NCBI GenBank assembly: GCA_016199425.1
Contig: JACQGT010000354.1
Coordinates: 1 to 15,416, forward strand
Source: Chloroflexota bacterium
GTDB taxonomy: Bacteria; Chloroflexota; Anaerolineae; Caldilineales; Caldilineaceae
Direction: 5' to 3'
Length of the DNA: 15,416 nt
In this document: positions 1-6,249 of the stretch, piece by piece
How positions within the stretch are numbered: position 1 is the first letter of the stretch
Layout of the letters: every line of letters starts with the position of its first letter
Position numbers and translations under genes: made by a program
The notes under the pieces: model-generated
What the model saw: only the letters and a program-made list of their open reading frames with translations
Told to the model about the DNA's origin: nothing
The model's database searches: none

Positions 1-690
1 CGCGTCCAGCGCGGCCAGGGGCGCCTGGGCCAGGGCCTGATCCGTTTCGTCGCCCACCTGGGCCGAGACCAGCCAGCCGATGAGCAGATTCGGCTCGAGG
101 CGCACCAGATGGGCGGCCAGACCCAGCGCCTCCTCCTGGCGCTCTGCCCGCCACAGGGATTCGAGCAACGCGCACTGCAAATCCATACGGCGGGGAGGTT
201 CCTGCTGCAGGGGTGTGTAGAGTTCCACCGCGCGCGCCCAGCGTCCATCCATACGGCAGAGGGTGGCAAAGGCTGCGTGGGTGAGCTGCAGAGGTTCGGT
301 TTTGCCCGGCGCGGTGCGCACCATCCCAGCACGGATGGGCTGGTTGTAGGGCGCATTCTCAAAAGCCCGGCTCCAATAGCGGCGGGCGTCGGCCAGGTTG
401 CCCTGCTGCTCAGCGCCGTTGGCTAACACACCCCAGGCCAATTCATTGCAGGGATCAGCGCGCAGCAGACGCAGCGCCCAGTCCTGCCCCTCGTCCCAGC
501 GGTGCAGCAGCCAGATGGCTTGCAGCAGGCGAAAGTAGGAAGGCAGATGGCGGGGCAGGCTTTTGAGAACCGTGCGAATGCGGGGAATGGCTTCTTCCGC
601 CCGCCAGCTTTGGATCAGATCGTCGATGGCCTGGTTCCAGGCAGCCAGAGAGACCCGGCTGCTCCGGGCGGCGCGGGCTTGGGCGGTCAT
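1..690 (-). CDS. TPR-like repeat protein, C-terminus cut by window edge
   Basis: An open reading frame runs leftward from an ATG at 690-688 without a stop to base 1, giving 230 residues of a longer protein. The translation is rich in Ala, Leu, Arg and Trp. It contains helical-pair units like tetratricopeptide repeats, for example around residues 84-113 (LAWGVLANGAEQQGNLADAR) and 170-200 (LLESLWRAERQEEALGLAAH). No signal peptide or membrane segment is visible in this part, so a cytosolic scaffold or the N-terminus of a larger multidomain protein is likely. The start overlaps the stop of the epimerase gene as ATGA, and no SD is seen in front of it. Translation is therefore probably coupled to the upstream gene. 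The partner and specific function are unknown. The missing C-terminus could carry another domain. Confidence 0.72.
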   Translation of the reverse strand, partial: MTAQARAARSSRVSLAAWNQAIDDLIQSWRAEEAIPRIRTVLKSLPRHLPSYFRLLQAIWLLHRWDEGQDWALRLLRADPCNELAWGVLANGAEQQGNLADARRYWSRAFENAPYNQPIRAGMVRTAPGKTEPLQLTHAAFATLCRMDGRWARAVELYTPLQQEPPRRMDLQCALLESLWRAERQEEALGLAAHLVRLEPNLLIGWLVSAQVGDETDQALAQAPLAALDA

Positions 691-1118
691 GGATGGTGGG
701 GACTCTTTTGCAGAAGTTCGATCAGTACGCCGTTGGCCGCTTTGGGATGGACAAAGGCCACCAGTCCATGCACGCCCTGTCGGGGCGTCTCGTCGATGAG
801 GCGCACACCCCGGCTTTTCAGTTCGGCCAGCGCGGCCACAATATCCGCCACGGCAAAGCAGATGTGGTGGGTGCCTTCGCCCCGGCTGGCGAGGAAGCGG
901 GCTGTGCCGCTGTTCGAGTCGGTGGGGGCCAGGAACTCGACGGTGCCGTTGCCCGCGTCCACAAAAGCGACCTCCACCCCGTGTGTGGGCACAGCTTTGC
1001 GTTCCAGCAGGGCAAAACCCAGCGTGTCCCGCCAGGTTGTCAGCGCGTCGTCGATGCTGTTGACGACAACTCCGATGTGATCGATCTGTTCAAACAATTT
1101 CTTTACTCCCCTTCTCAT
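687..1118 (-). CDS. mce: Methylmalonyl-CoA epimerase (VOC superfamily)
   Basis: This is a VOC-fold protein of about 137-143 aa that interconverts (2R)- and (2S)-methylmalonyl-CoA in propionyl-CoA/succinyl-CoA metabolism. Family hallmarks are the N-terminal IDHIGVVVNSIDDAL stretch (residues 12-26), EFLAPTDSNS (61-70), RGEGTHHICFAV (79-90), GVRLIDETPR (104-113) and the C-terminal HPKAANGVLIEL. Likely metal ligands are H14, H84 or H85, and E134. The length is typical. The coordinates use the first ATG, but a TTG at 1097 is a better start candidate. It is preceded by an AAGGGGAG Shine-Dalgarno at good spacing, and it would cut the overlap with the upstream thioesterase from 29 to 8 bases. The stop overlaps the next gene's ATG. 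A generic glyoxalase is less likely because the match runs the whole length. Confidence 0.9.
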   Translation of the reverse strand: MRRGVKKLFEQIDHIGVVVNSIDDALTTWRDTLGFALLERKAVPTHGVEVAFVDAGNGTVEFLAPTDSNSGTARFLASRGEGTHHICFAVADIVAALAELKSRGVRLIDETPRQGVHGLVAFVHPKAANGVLIELLQKSPHHP

Positions 1119-1596
1119 CGGGATAGACTTGCCAGCCTAGCGCGGTCGGGTCCGCATCGGAGATTTCGTCCAGGCGCAGTTTGAGAAACTTGCCCGTGGC
1201 GGACACGGCCACCCGGCCATCGGGCAGATAGACCTCGCCGCTGCCCTGGAAGAGCCGCCGGTTCTCTGCTGTGATGCGACCCCGCGCGGTCAGTTCCACG
1301 CCGAGCGGTACAGGCAGCAGAAAACGCAGGTCCAGATTGGCGGTGACGCCCCACGTCTCCACATCTTCCCCCACGCCGTAGTTGACAGCCCGGCCTATCG
1401 TTTCGTCCAAAATGCCCGTGAGGACGCCGCCATGCATCCGTCCCGGATAGCCCTGGTGGATGGGCTGGCCGCAGAAACGGGCCAGGATTTCGGGGCTGCT
1501 GTCGTCGGCCTGGGTCTCGTAGAAGCGCACCTGCACACCGGCGACGTTTTTCACGCCGCAGATGAAGCAGAAGTGGCTGTTGGGTTGTTTGTTCAC
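1090..1596 (-). CDS. PaaI-like hotdog-fold thioesterase
   Basis: This 168-aa protein starts at a GTG (1596-1594) with only a weak purine-rich SD. It has the layout of stand-alone hotdog acyl-CoA thioesterases: an N-terminal FCFICG motif with Cys10/Cys13, then the hotdog helix motif MHGGVLTGILDETIG (residues 54-68), then long beta strands. In the PaaI group the HGG segment and the following acidic residue (D64/E65 here) form the thioester-hydrolysis site. The substrate cannot be read from the sequence. A CoA thioester is likely, because the next gene downstream is methylmalonyl-CoA epimerase and their ends overlap. The gene sits 12 bases after the HicB-like gene and is probably in the same transcript. 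No targeting signal is visible, so it is taken to be cytosolic. Confidence 0.82.
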   Translation of the reverse strand: MNKQPNSHFCFICGVKNVAGVQVRFYETQADDSSPEILARFCGQPIHQGYPGRMHGGVLTGILDETIGRAVNYGVGEDVETWGVTANLDLRFLLPVPLGVELTARGRITAENRRLFQGSGEVYLPDGRVAVSATGKFLKLRLDEISDADPTALGWQVYPDEKGSKEIV

Positions 1597-1608
1597 GGAC
1601 CGATTCTT

Positions 1609-1827
1609 TCAGGCGAATAGAAGACGACGACCTTTGGGCGCGGGAATTGCATCGCCAAATTCCGCTGCGGTGTCCAGCCAAAGTTGCATCGCTTCTTTGG
1701 CGCTTGCCAGCGCTGTTTCCTGTGAGCCGCCGTGCGCCATACAACCGGGTAGTTCGGGCACATCAGCCACAAAAGCCTTATCGTCGGCACTCCAATAAAT
1801 AATCACTTCGTATTTATGCTCGTCCAT
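1609..1827 (-). CDS. HicB-like (UPF0150) small protein, no HicA partner
   Basis: This 72-aa protein matches the HicB-like antitoxin fold along its length: a YEVIIYWSADDKAFVADVPELPGC start, then MAHGGSQETALASAKEAMQLWL. In classical HicAB systems this domain blocks the HicA RNase. There is no HicA-type ORF (about 60 aa, dsRBD-like with a conserved His) on either side: the 72 bases upstream are non-coding and the downstream gene is a thioesterase. The protein also lacks the extra C-terminal DNA-binding tail of autoregulating HicB proteins. Solitary UPF0150 proteins are common, so this may be an orphan or moonlighting protein rather than an antitoxin. The start is an ATG without an obvious SD. 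It is probably co-transcribed with the thioesterase. Confidence 0.8.
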   Translation of the reverse strand: MDEHKYEVIIYWSADDKAFVADVPELPGCMAHGGSQETALASAKEAMQLWLDTAAEFGDAIPAPKGRRLLFA

Positions 1828-1899
1828 AGTTTAGAGCATTTACATCCAATCCAGGCTTATGTTCACCAAAAACGCTTCACCCATACCATTTGTATCCCT

Positions 1900-2982
1900 T
1901 TATGACGCCTGCTCTGATACTCCGAACCAGGGATCTAAATGGATAGTCACATCGGCAAGATGGTGAATTGTATGCAACAGATCCTGGCGTACGTGATCGG
2001 CAATGTGATGACCTTCAGCCGTCGTGAGGTTCGCATCTACACCAATGCATATGTCGGCGTGCAGTTGATGGCCCATCCACCGCATACGCAATCGATGCAG
2101 ACTCCGCACCTCTTCTCGTTGGCGTATAACTGCTTCGGTCTGTTCCAAAATCTCCGGCTCGATGGCATCCATCAAGCGATACCACATGGAGATTGTCGCG
2201 TCCTTTGTGATGAAAAGAATAGCAATACCGATAAGAAAACCGATAATCGGATCGACAATGGGATAGCCCAGCCAGGTTCCGCCAACGGCGACAAGCACAG
2301 CCAGAGATGTAAGTCCATCTGTACGGGCATGCAACCCATCGGCAACCAGAGCAGCGGAACCGATCTCCCGCCCTTGGCGAATCTGTAACCAGGCCACCGC
2401 TTCGTTGCCCAGGAATCCGACGATCGACGCAGCGGCTATCCAGCCCAGATTGGTGAGAGGGGTAGGATGCAGCAATTTTTGAAATGACTCCCAAAAGACA
2501 ACGGCAGCGCTGACCGCGATGGAGAGGACAATCAATACACCGGCCACATCCTCCGCCCGGGAAAACCCATACGTGTAGCGGCGTGTGGGAATACGCCGGA
2601 CCAGGTAGAAGGCGATGAGCAGGGGTATCGAGTTGAGGCCATCACCAATATTGTGAATCGTATCGGCCAATAGGGCCACGCTGCCACTCATACGCACAAT
2701 GACAATCTGGAAGAGTGCCGTAACCGTTAGCGCGGCCAGAGCCAACCAGACGGTGCGAATACCGCCATCGTCTTGCATGAACGCCGTGTCAGATGCTATC
2801 GCTGTGCGCTGCTGGCTATGGCCGTGCAGGTGAAAAATGGCACTGATCCAGCCCCACAGACCCTTGTGGTCGTCGTGGGGATGAGGGTGCGGATGGTCGT
2901 GAGGGTGGTCGTGAGAATGCGGATGACCGGTAGATAATTCGTGAGCATTGGCATTTTCTTGAGCGTCGGTTGGGAGTGGCAT
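1900..2982 (-). CDS. Cation diffusion facilitator, zinc-type, His-rich N-terminus
   Basis: This 360-aa inner-membrane exporter is expected to move Zn(II), or Co/Cd, out of the cytosol in exchange for protons. Residues 14-54 form a His-rich tail (HPHSHDHPHDHPHPHPH, then HLHGH), a probable metal buffer. About six hydrophobic segments follow between residues 78 and 257. The transport-site signature is complete: H110-x3-D114 in ADTIHNIGDG and H218-x3-D222 in ADGLHARTDG. The HD/HD type is associated with zinc selectivity. The C-terminal cytosolic domain (about 265-360) contains RMRWMGHQLHADICIGVD. The start is the ATG at 2982. The open frame extends further upstream, but only as antisense-frame overlap with the SDR gene. 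GC content is visibly lower here (several 60-base lines near 45-50 percent) than in the neighbours (often above 65), hinting at a different origin. Confidence 0.92.
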   Translation of the reverse strand: MPLPTDAQENANAHELSTGHPHSHDHPHDHPHPHPHDDHKGLWGWISAIFHLHGHSQQRTAIASDTAFMQDDGGIRTVWLALAALTVTALFQIVIVRMSGSVALLADTIHNIGDGLNSIPLLIAFYLVRRIPTRRYTYGFSRAEDVAGVLIVLSIAVSAAVVFWESFQKLLHPTPLTNLGWIAAASIVGFLGNEAVAWLQIRQGREIGSAALVADGLHARTDGLTSLAVLVAVGGTWLGYPIVDPIIGFLIGIAILFITKDATISMWYRLMDAIEPEILEQTEAVIRQREEVRSLHRLRMRWMGHQLHADICIGVDANLTTAEGHHIADHVRQDLLHTIHHLADVTIHLDPWFGVSEQAS

Positions 2983-3083
2983 CGTCGTTGATTTTCCGTT
3001 ATTTATGGATCTGGCGAAGAAGACTGCTCTATCAGATAGGGATGATCCGGATTGTTCGGCCAGAAAGAGGGTAACCAGCTCGC

Positions 3084-3854
3084 TCAATGCACCGTCCAGC
3101 CGCCGTCGATCGTCACCCCAGCGCCGGTGACGAAGCTGGCCGCGTCGCTGGCCAGAAAGACGGCCAGCCCGCCGATCTCCTCCACTTCCCCCCAGCGCCC
3201 CAGGGGAATCTTGGCGATAGACTCTTTGTACTTCTCCGGGTCCTCCTTCAGGGGCGTGTTCATCTCCGTGGCAAAGGGGCCGGGCAGCATTGTGTTGACG
3301 GTAATGCGGTAGGGCGCCCATTCCAGAGCCAGGGCGCGGGACATTTGCAAGACCGCACCTTTGCTGCTCGTATAGGGGGTGCGGTCGGTCAGGGCAATGA
3401 CCGAAAGAGTGGAGCCGATGTTGATGACCCGCCCGTAGCGCTGCTTTTTCAGATGGCCCGCCGCGGCCCGGCAGACGTTCCAAACGCCGACGACGTTCGT
3501 CTCCAACACCTGGCGAAATTCCTCCGGTGTCAACTCATCAATCGGGCCGCGGATGTTGATGCCGGCGTTGTTGACCAGAATGTGCAGCCCGCCCAACTCG
3601 GCGATGGCCCGTTGGACGACGGCCAGCGTCTCCGTCGCGCTGCTCACGTCGCAGGCATAGCCGCGCACAGTGTGTCCCGTGGCCTGGGCAATCGACGCCG
3701 CGGCCTCGTCCGCCCGCGCCTGATCGCGGCTGGTCAGCGCCACATCCGCGCCCGCTTCGGCCAGGGCCAGGGCCATCTGGCGGCCCAGCCCCCGGTTGCC
3801 GCCTGTGACCAGGGCCACGCGGCCAGTCAAATTGAATTTGTCGAGGATTGCCAT
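3084..3854 (-). CDS. SDR-family NAD(P)-dependent oxidoreductase
   Basis: This 256-aa classical short-chain dehydrogenase/reductase is typical in length. The cofactor-binding glycine motif TGGNRGLG is at residues 17-24, NNAG at 95-98, and the catalytic tetrad is N120, S148, Y161 and K165 (YTSSK). The C-terminal VTGAGVTIDGGW is the usual oligomer/substrate segment. The N-terminal wording (FNLTGRVALVTGGNRGLG) resembles gluconate 5-dehydrogenase and 2-deoxy-gluconate dehydrogenase (IdnO/KduD-like), so a sugar-acid substrate is plausible but unproven. The ATG at 3854 has an AAGGA Shine-Dalgarno about 8 bases upstream. It is first in the minus-strand run and divergent from the aminotransferase across a repeat-filled spacer. 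The CDF gene starts 101 bases after its stop and may have separate control. Confidence 0.9.
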   Translation of the reverse strand: MAILDKFNLTGRVALVTGGNRGLGRQMALALAEAGADVALTSRDQARADEAAASIAQATGHTVRGYACDVSSATETLAVVQRAIAELGGLHILVNNAGINIRGPIDELTPEEFRQVLETNVVGVWNVCRAAAGHLKKQRYGRVINIGSTLSVIALTDRTPYTSSKGAVLQMSRALALEWAPYRITVNTMLPGPFATEMNTPLKEDPEKYKESIAKIPLGRWGEVEEIGGLAVFLASDAASFVTGAGVTIDGGWTVH

Positions 3855-3885
3855 GCGGTCTGTCCTTTCGCCTGGGATAGTTGTC

Positions 3886-3983
3886 AGTGAACAGTTATCA
3901 GTGAACAGTCATCAGTGGACAGTTATCAGTGAACAGTCATCAGTGGAAATCGACTACCTACTGATAACTGATAACTGCTCACT
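3886..3983. repeat. Heptad tandem repeat with inverted copy
   Basis: Nine consecutive 7-bp units occupy 3886-3948, alternating AGTGAAC or AGTGGAC/AGTGGAA with AGTTATC or AGTCATC (a 14-bp composite period). After a 12-base gap, 3961-3983 carries the inverted sequence. Its reverse complement matches 3886-3902 with one mismatch in 17, so a large stem-loop or cruciform is possible. It lies in the divergent SDR/aminotransferase spacer, 31 bases from the SDR start. No ORF can be assigned; the long open frame crossing it is a by-product of the repeat. Confidence 0.9.
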
Positions 3984-4020
3984 ATCTTCATCATACCCTC
4001 CTCCACCCCCACAAGCAATC

Positions 4021-4049
4021 TTGTCTTCCCGCCGGGCAAACAGTACAAT
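4021..4049 (+). promoter_or_regulatory. Sigma70-type promoter for the aminotransferase gene
   Basis: TTGTCT (4021-4026, 4 of 6 matches to the -35 consensus) and TACAAT (4044-4049, 5 of 6 to -10) are separated by exactly 17 bases. The predicted transcription start, about 7 bases downstream, falls on or next to the A of the ATG at 4057. No Shine-Dalgarno stands before that ATG. The mRNA may therefore be leaderless. Confidence 0.6.
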
Positions 4050-4056
4050 AGAGCGT

Positions 4057-5394
4057 ATGACACACACACCCGACGTATCCCGCTCCTACGCACTCTACCG
4101 CCGCGCCGCTGAGCTGATCCCCGGCCGTACCCAACTGATCAGCCGTCGCGCCGACCAATTCGCCGCCGGCATCAGCCCGGTCTATGCCCAGCGAGCCAAA
4201 GGGTCGCGCTTTGTCGATGTGGACGAGAATGAGTACATCGATTGGGTGAATGCAGTGGGCGCCGTCATCCTCGGTCACGCCGATCCGGTGGTGGACGCGG
4301 CGGTAAAAGAGCAAATCGACCGGGGCAGCATCTACACCCTCAACAGCCCGCTGGAAATCGAGCTGGCCGAGGAACTGGCCGCTGCCGTTCCCAGCGCCGA
4401 GATGGTGCGCTACACCAAAGGCGGCGGCGAGGCCTGCGCGGTGGCCGCACGCATTGCCCGGGGCGTCACGGGCCGGGACAAAATCCTCATCTGCGGTTAT
4501 CACGGCTGGTACGATTGGTATCAGGCCGCCAACTTCGGCGTGGACCCGGAAAGCGGCGAGTATCCCTTTGCCGGCATCGAACCCACCGGCGTGCCCCGCG
4601 TCCTGGCCGGCACAGTCTTCCCCTTCCCCTACGGCGATCTGGACGTCCTGGCCCGTTTATTGGATGATCACGCGGGCGAGGCGGCGGCGGTGATGATGGA
4701 ACCGGCGCGCACCCAACTGCCACCGCCCGGCTATCTGGAAGGCGTCAAGAAGCTGGTGGAGCAGCACGACGGCATACTCATCTTCGATGAGGTCTCCTGC
4801 GGCTGGCGGCTGCGCATCGGCGGCGTGCAGCAGGCCGTGGGCGTCACGCCCCACATGACCGTCGTCGCTAAGGCCATGTCCAACGGCTACCCAATGGGCG
4901 CGGTCGTCGGCCAGCGCGCGGTGATGGAAGCCGCGGGCCGGATGTTTATCTCCAGCTCCTACTGGAGCGATAACATCGGCCTGGCCGCCAGCCTGACAAC
5001 CATTCGCGAGTTGAAGCGACGTGAGTCCGAGCGTCGTTTCCAGGAGATCGGCGAGAGCCTGCGCGCCGGCGTCGATCAGGCCATCGCCGCGGCCGGGCTG
5101 ACTGGCAGTCTGATCGGTCTGCACACAAACCCAACCCTGCACCTGACTCTGCCCGACGAGAGCCTGCGCCCGAAAGTCAACACGCTCTTCGTACAGGAGA
5201 TGGCCCGGCGGGGTGTCCACTGCTACGCCAGCTTCAAAGCCACTCTGGCCCATACCCCGCTTGACATTGAAGAGACGGTCGAAGCGGCATTCGGCGCGTT
5301 GCAGGTGATCCGCCAGGGGCTGGAAGACGACAGCCTGGACGCACTCCTGCTTTGTGACCTGAAGAAAGAACCCTTCCGCCGTCTGGTGCGGTGA
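4057..5394 (+). CDS. Class III PLP-dependent aminotransferase, GSA-aminomutase-like
   Basis: This 445-aa fold-type I PLP enzyme has class III features: GGGEA (residues 122-126, SGTEA in HemL), GYHGWYD (147-153), the PLP-ring aspartate D244 in LIFDEV, and the Schiff-base lysine K272 in VVAKAMSNGYPMGAVVG. The overall plan resembles glutamate-1-semialdehyde 2,1-aminomutase, but conserved HemL wording is altered (KGGGEA; SYWSDNIGLAA in place of the T-x-S-GNP region). A role in tetrapyrrole synthesis is therefore doubtful. A transaminase or aminomutase acting on another amino or keto acid, or on an amino-sugar precursor, is more likely. The C-terminus ends in a charged tail after about residue 430. 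The start was chosen at the first ATG after the repeat and promoter; the frame is open further upstream only through the heptad repeat. The CBM9-like and aldo/keto reductase genes follow on the same strand. Confidence 0.88.
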   Translation: MTHTPDVSRSYALYRRAAELIPGRTQLISRRADQFAAGISPVYAQRAKGSRFVDVDENEYIDWVNAVGAVILGHADPVVDAAVKEQIDRGSIYTLNSPLEIELAEELAAAVPSAEMVRYTKGGGEACAVAARIARGVTGRDKILICGYHGWYDWYQAANFGVDPESGEYPFAGIEPTGVPRVLAGTVFPFPYGDLDVLARLLDDHAGEAAAVMMEPARTQLPPPGYLEGVKKLVEQHDGILIFDEVSCGWRLRIGGVQQAVGVTPHMTVVAKAMSNGYPMGAVVGQRAVMEAAGRMFISSSYWSDNIGLAASLTTIRELKRRESERRFQEIGESLRAGVDQAIAAAGLTGSLIGLHTNPTLHLTLPDESLRPKVNTLFVQEMARRGVHCYASFKATLAHTPLDIEETVEAAFGALQVIRQGLEDDSLDALLLCDLKKEPFRRLVR

Positions 5395-5396
5395 AA

Positions 5397-5467
5397 GGGT
5401 ATTGGATATTGGGTATTGGATATTTCGTGGGGCCGTTGTGACTATGAAATATCCAATACCCAATACC
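5397..5467. repeat. Heptad tandem repeat forming a long hairpin
   Basis: Three bases after the aminotransferase stop, four 7-bp units alternate GGGTATT and GGATATT (5397-5424). A perfect 20-base inverted copy follows: 5407-5426 pairs with 5446-5465 across a 19-base loop. Transcribed, this gives an AU-rich 20-bp stem. There is no T-tract immediately after the stem, so a classical terminator is not evident. The hairpin may act as an mRNA 3'-end stabiliser or be a small non-coding repeat element. Confidence 0.9.
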
Positions 5468-5546
5468 TGCTATACCTACTATTTGGTTCTGTAGTGATGT
5501 GCGTCGTTTCCCCCTTTGGGCCGCATGTCCGGTTACTTGTTCACTC

Positions 5547-5552
5547 AGGAGG
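5547..5552 (+). promoter_or_regulatory. Shine-Dalgarno deciding a TTG start
   Basis: A perfect AGGAGG stands 5 bases before the TTG at 5558. It is the reason for placing the CBM9-like start there rather than at the in-frame ATGs at 5516 and 5525, which lack a ribosome-binding site. Confidence 0.85.
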
Positions 5553-5557
5553 ACCCA

Positions 5558-6205
5558 TTGAACCCAACTCCCAAATCCATTATCCCACCGGCCCCGGCGG
5601 GCTGGGACTCCAACGCCGTATGGGACGCGTGGCCCTGGCAAGCCGTGCCTACGTTCCCACCTCTTCAACTTGCCAACGGCAGCGGACCAGCCCAGCAGCA
5701 GACCGCGGTGCGCATCTGCTACGACGCCCACGCGCTCTACGTGCGCTTCGATTGCGCCGACCGGGACATTTGGGGCAACTTCACCCGGCGGGACGATCCC
5801 ATCTACGACGAAGAGGTGGTGGAAGTCTTTCTCGCATCGGGATCAGAGATACCTGCGGAATATGCGGAGATCGAAGTCAGCCCCAACGGTGTCCTCTTCG
5901 ATGCCTGGGTGCAGAATCCCAGCGGCGACCGGGCACAAATGGTTGTGGAGACCGCCTGGAACTGGCCCGCCATTCGTTGGCACGCGCAGCGCATCGACGA
6001 GGAGAATCGCTGGTGGGCGGCGCTGGTGTTGCCCTGGGCGGGGATTGCGCCTTCGGCTCCACTGCCAGGGGTGTGGCGGGCCAACTTCTACCGCATCGAA
6101 CGCCCGCGGGCCGCCGCGCCGGAGTTCAGTTGCTGGTCGCCCACCCTCACCGACCCGGCGGATTTCCACAAACCGGGCCGCTTCGGAACACTTCGGATCG
6201 GATGA
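5558..6205 (+). CDS. Carbohydrate-binding family 9-like (CBM9/DOMON-type) protein
   Basis: This 215-aa stand-alone beta-sandwich protein resembles the CBM9-like domain that binds sugars in extracellular xylanases and occurs alone in many environmental bacteria. Visible family features are the N-terminal WDSNAVWDAWPW (residues 16-26), VRICYDAHALYVRFDCAD (51-68), DDPIYDEEVVEVFLA (79-93), YAEIEVSPNGVLFDAWV (102-118), RWWAALVLPWAGI (151-163) and a C-terminal FHKPGRFGTLRI. Aromatic residues are abundant, as in sugar-binding faces. No signal peptide or membrane anchor is visible, so it is either cytosolic or exported by other means. The substrate is unknown. Its TGA overlaps a potential ATG (ATGA at 6202-6205) within the repeat before the aldo/keto reductase, so the two genes are probably co-transcribed. 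Confidence 0.8.
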   Translation: MNPTPKSIIPPAPAGWDSNAVWDAWPWQAVPTFPPLQLANGSGPAQQQTAVRICYDAHALYVRFDCADRDIWGNFTRRDDPIYDEEVVEVFLASGSEIPAEYAEIEVSPNGVLFDAWVQNPSGDRAQMVVETAWNWPAIRWHAQRIDEENRWWAALVLPWAGIAPSAPLPGVWRANFYRIERPRAAAPEFSCWSPTLTDPADFHKPGRFGTLRIG

Positions 6206-6229
6206 ACCACAAAGACACAAAGACGCAAA
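6206..6229. repeat. Period-8 repeat of the ACCACAAAGACACAAAG type
   Basis: Three 8-bp units occur in tandem (ACCACAAA, GACACAAA, GACGCAAA), followed by a degenerate fourth. They sit right behind the CBM9-like stop and before the reductase's SD. The wording is related to the GC-richer palindrome at 13154-13221 (ACCGCGGAGACGCGGAG). The frame stays open through it, which would add NHKDTKTQRQ-like residues to the reductase if the ATG at 6202 were used. Confidence 0.8.
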
Positions 6230-6249
6230 GGCAAAGCTTGGAGTCAGCG

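Noticed and set aside
502..1184. Plus-strand ORFs opposite the TPR and epimerase genes
   Set aside because: They are antisense shadows of the methylmalonyl-CoA epimerase and TPR frames.
2983..3483. N-terminal extension of the CDF frame (to a 527-aa ORF)
   Set aside because: It runs antiparallel-frame through the 3' part of the SDR gene on the same strand, has low-complexity Arg/Gly/Pro wording, and the transporter's His-rich start at 2982 is a natural N-terminus.
3886..3983. CRISPR-like array
   Set aside because: The units are 7 bp and contiguous with no spacers, and no cas genes are present.
3796..4056. Upstream extension of the aminotransferase frame
   Set aside because: It would begin inside the SDR gene on the opposite strand and translate the heptad repeat. 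A promoter and family-like N-terminus support 4057.
5416..6249. Upstream part of the long frame that ends with the aldo/keto reductase
   Set aside because: It is out of frame with the well-supported CBM9-like gene and has Arg/Pro-rich shadow composition.
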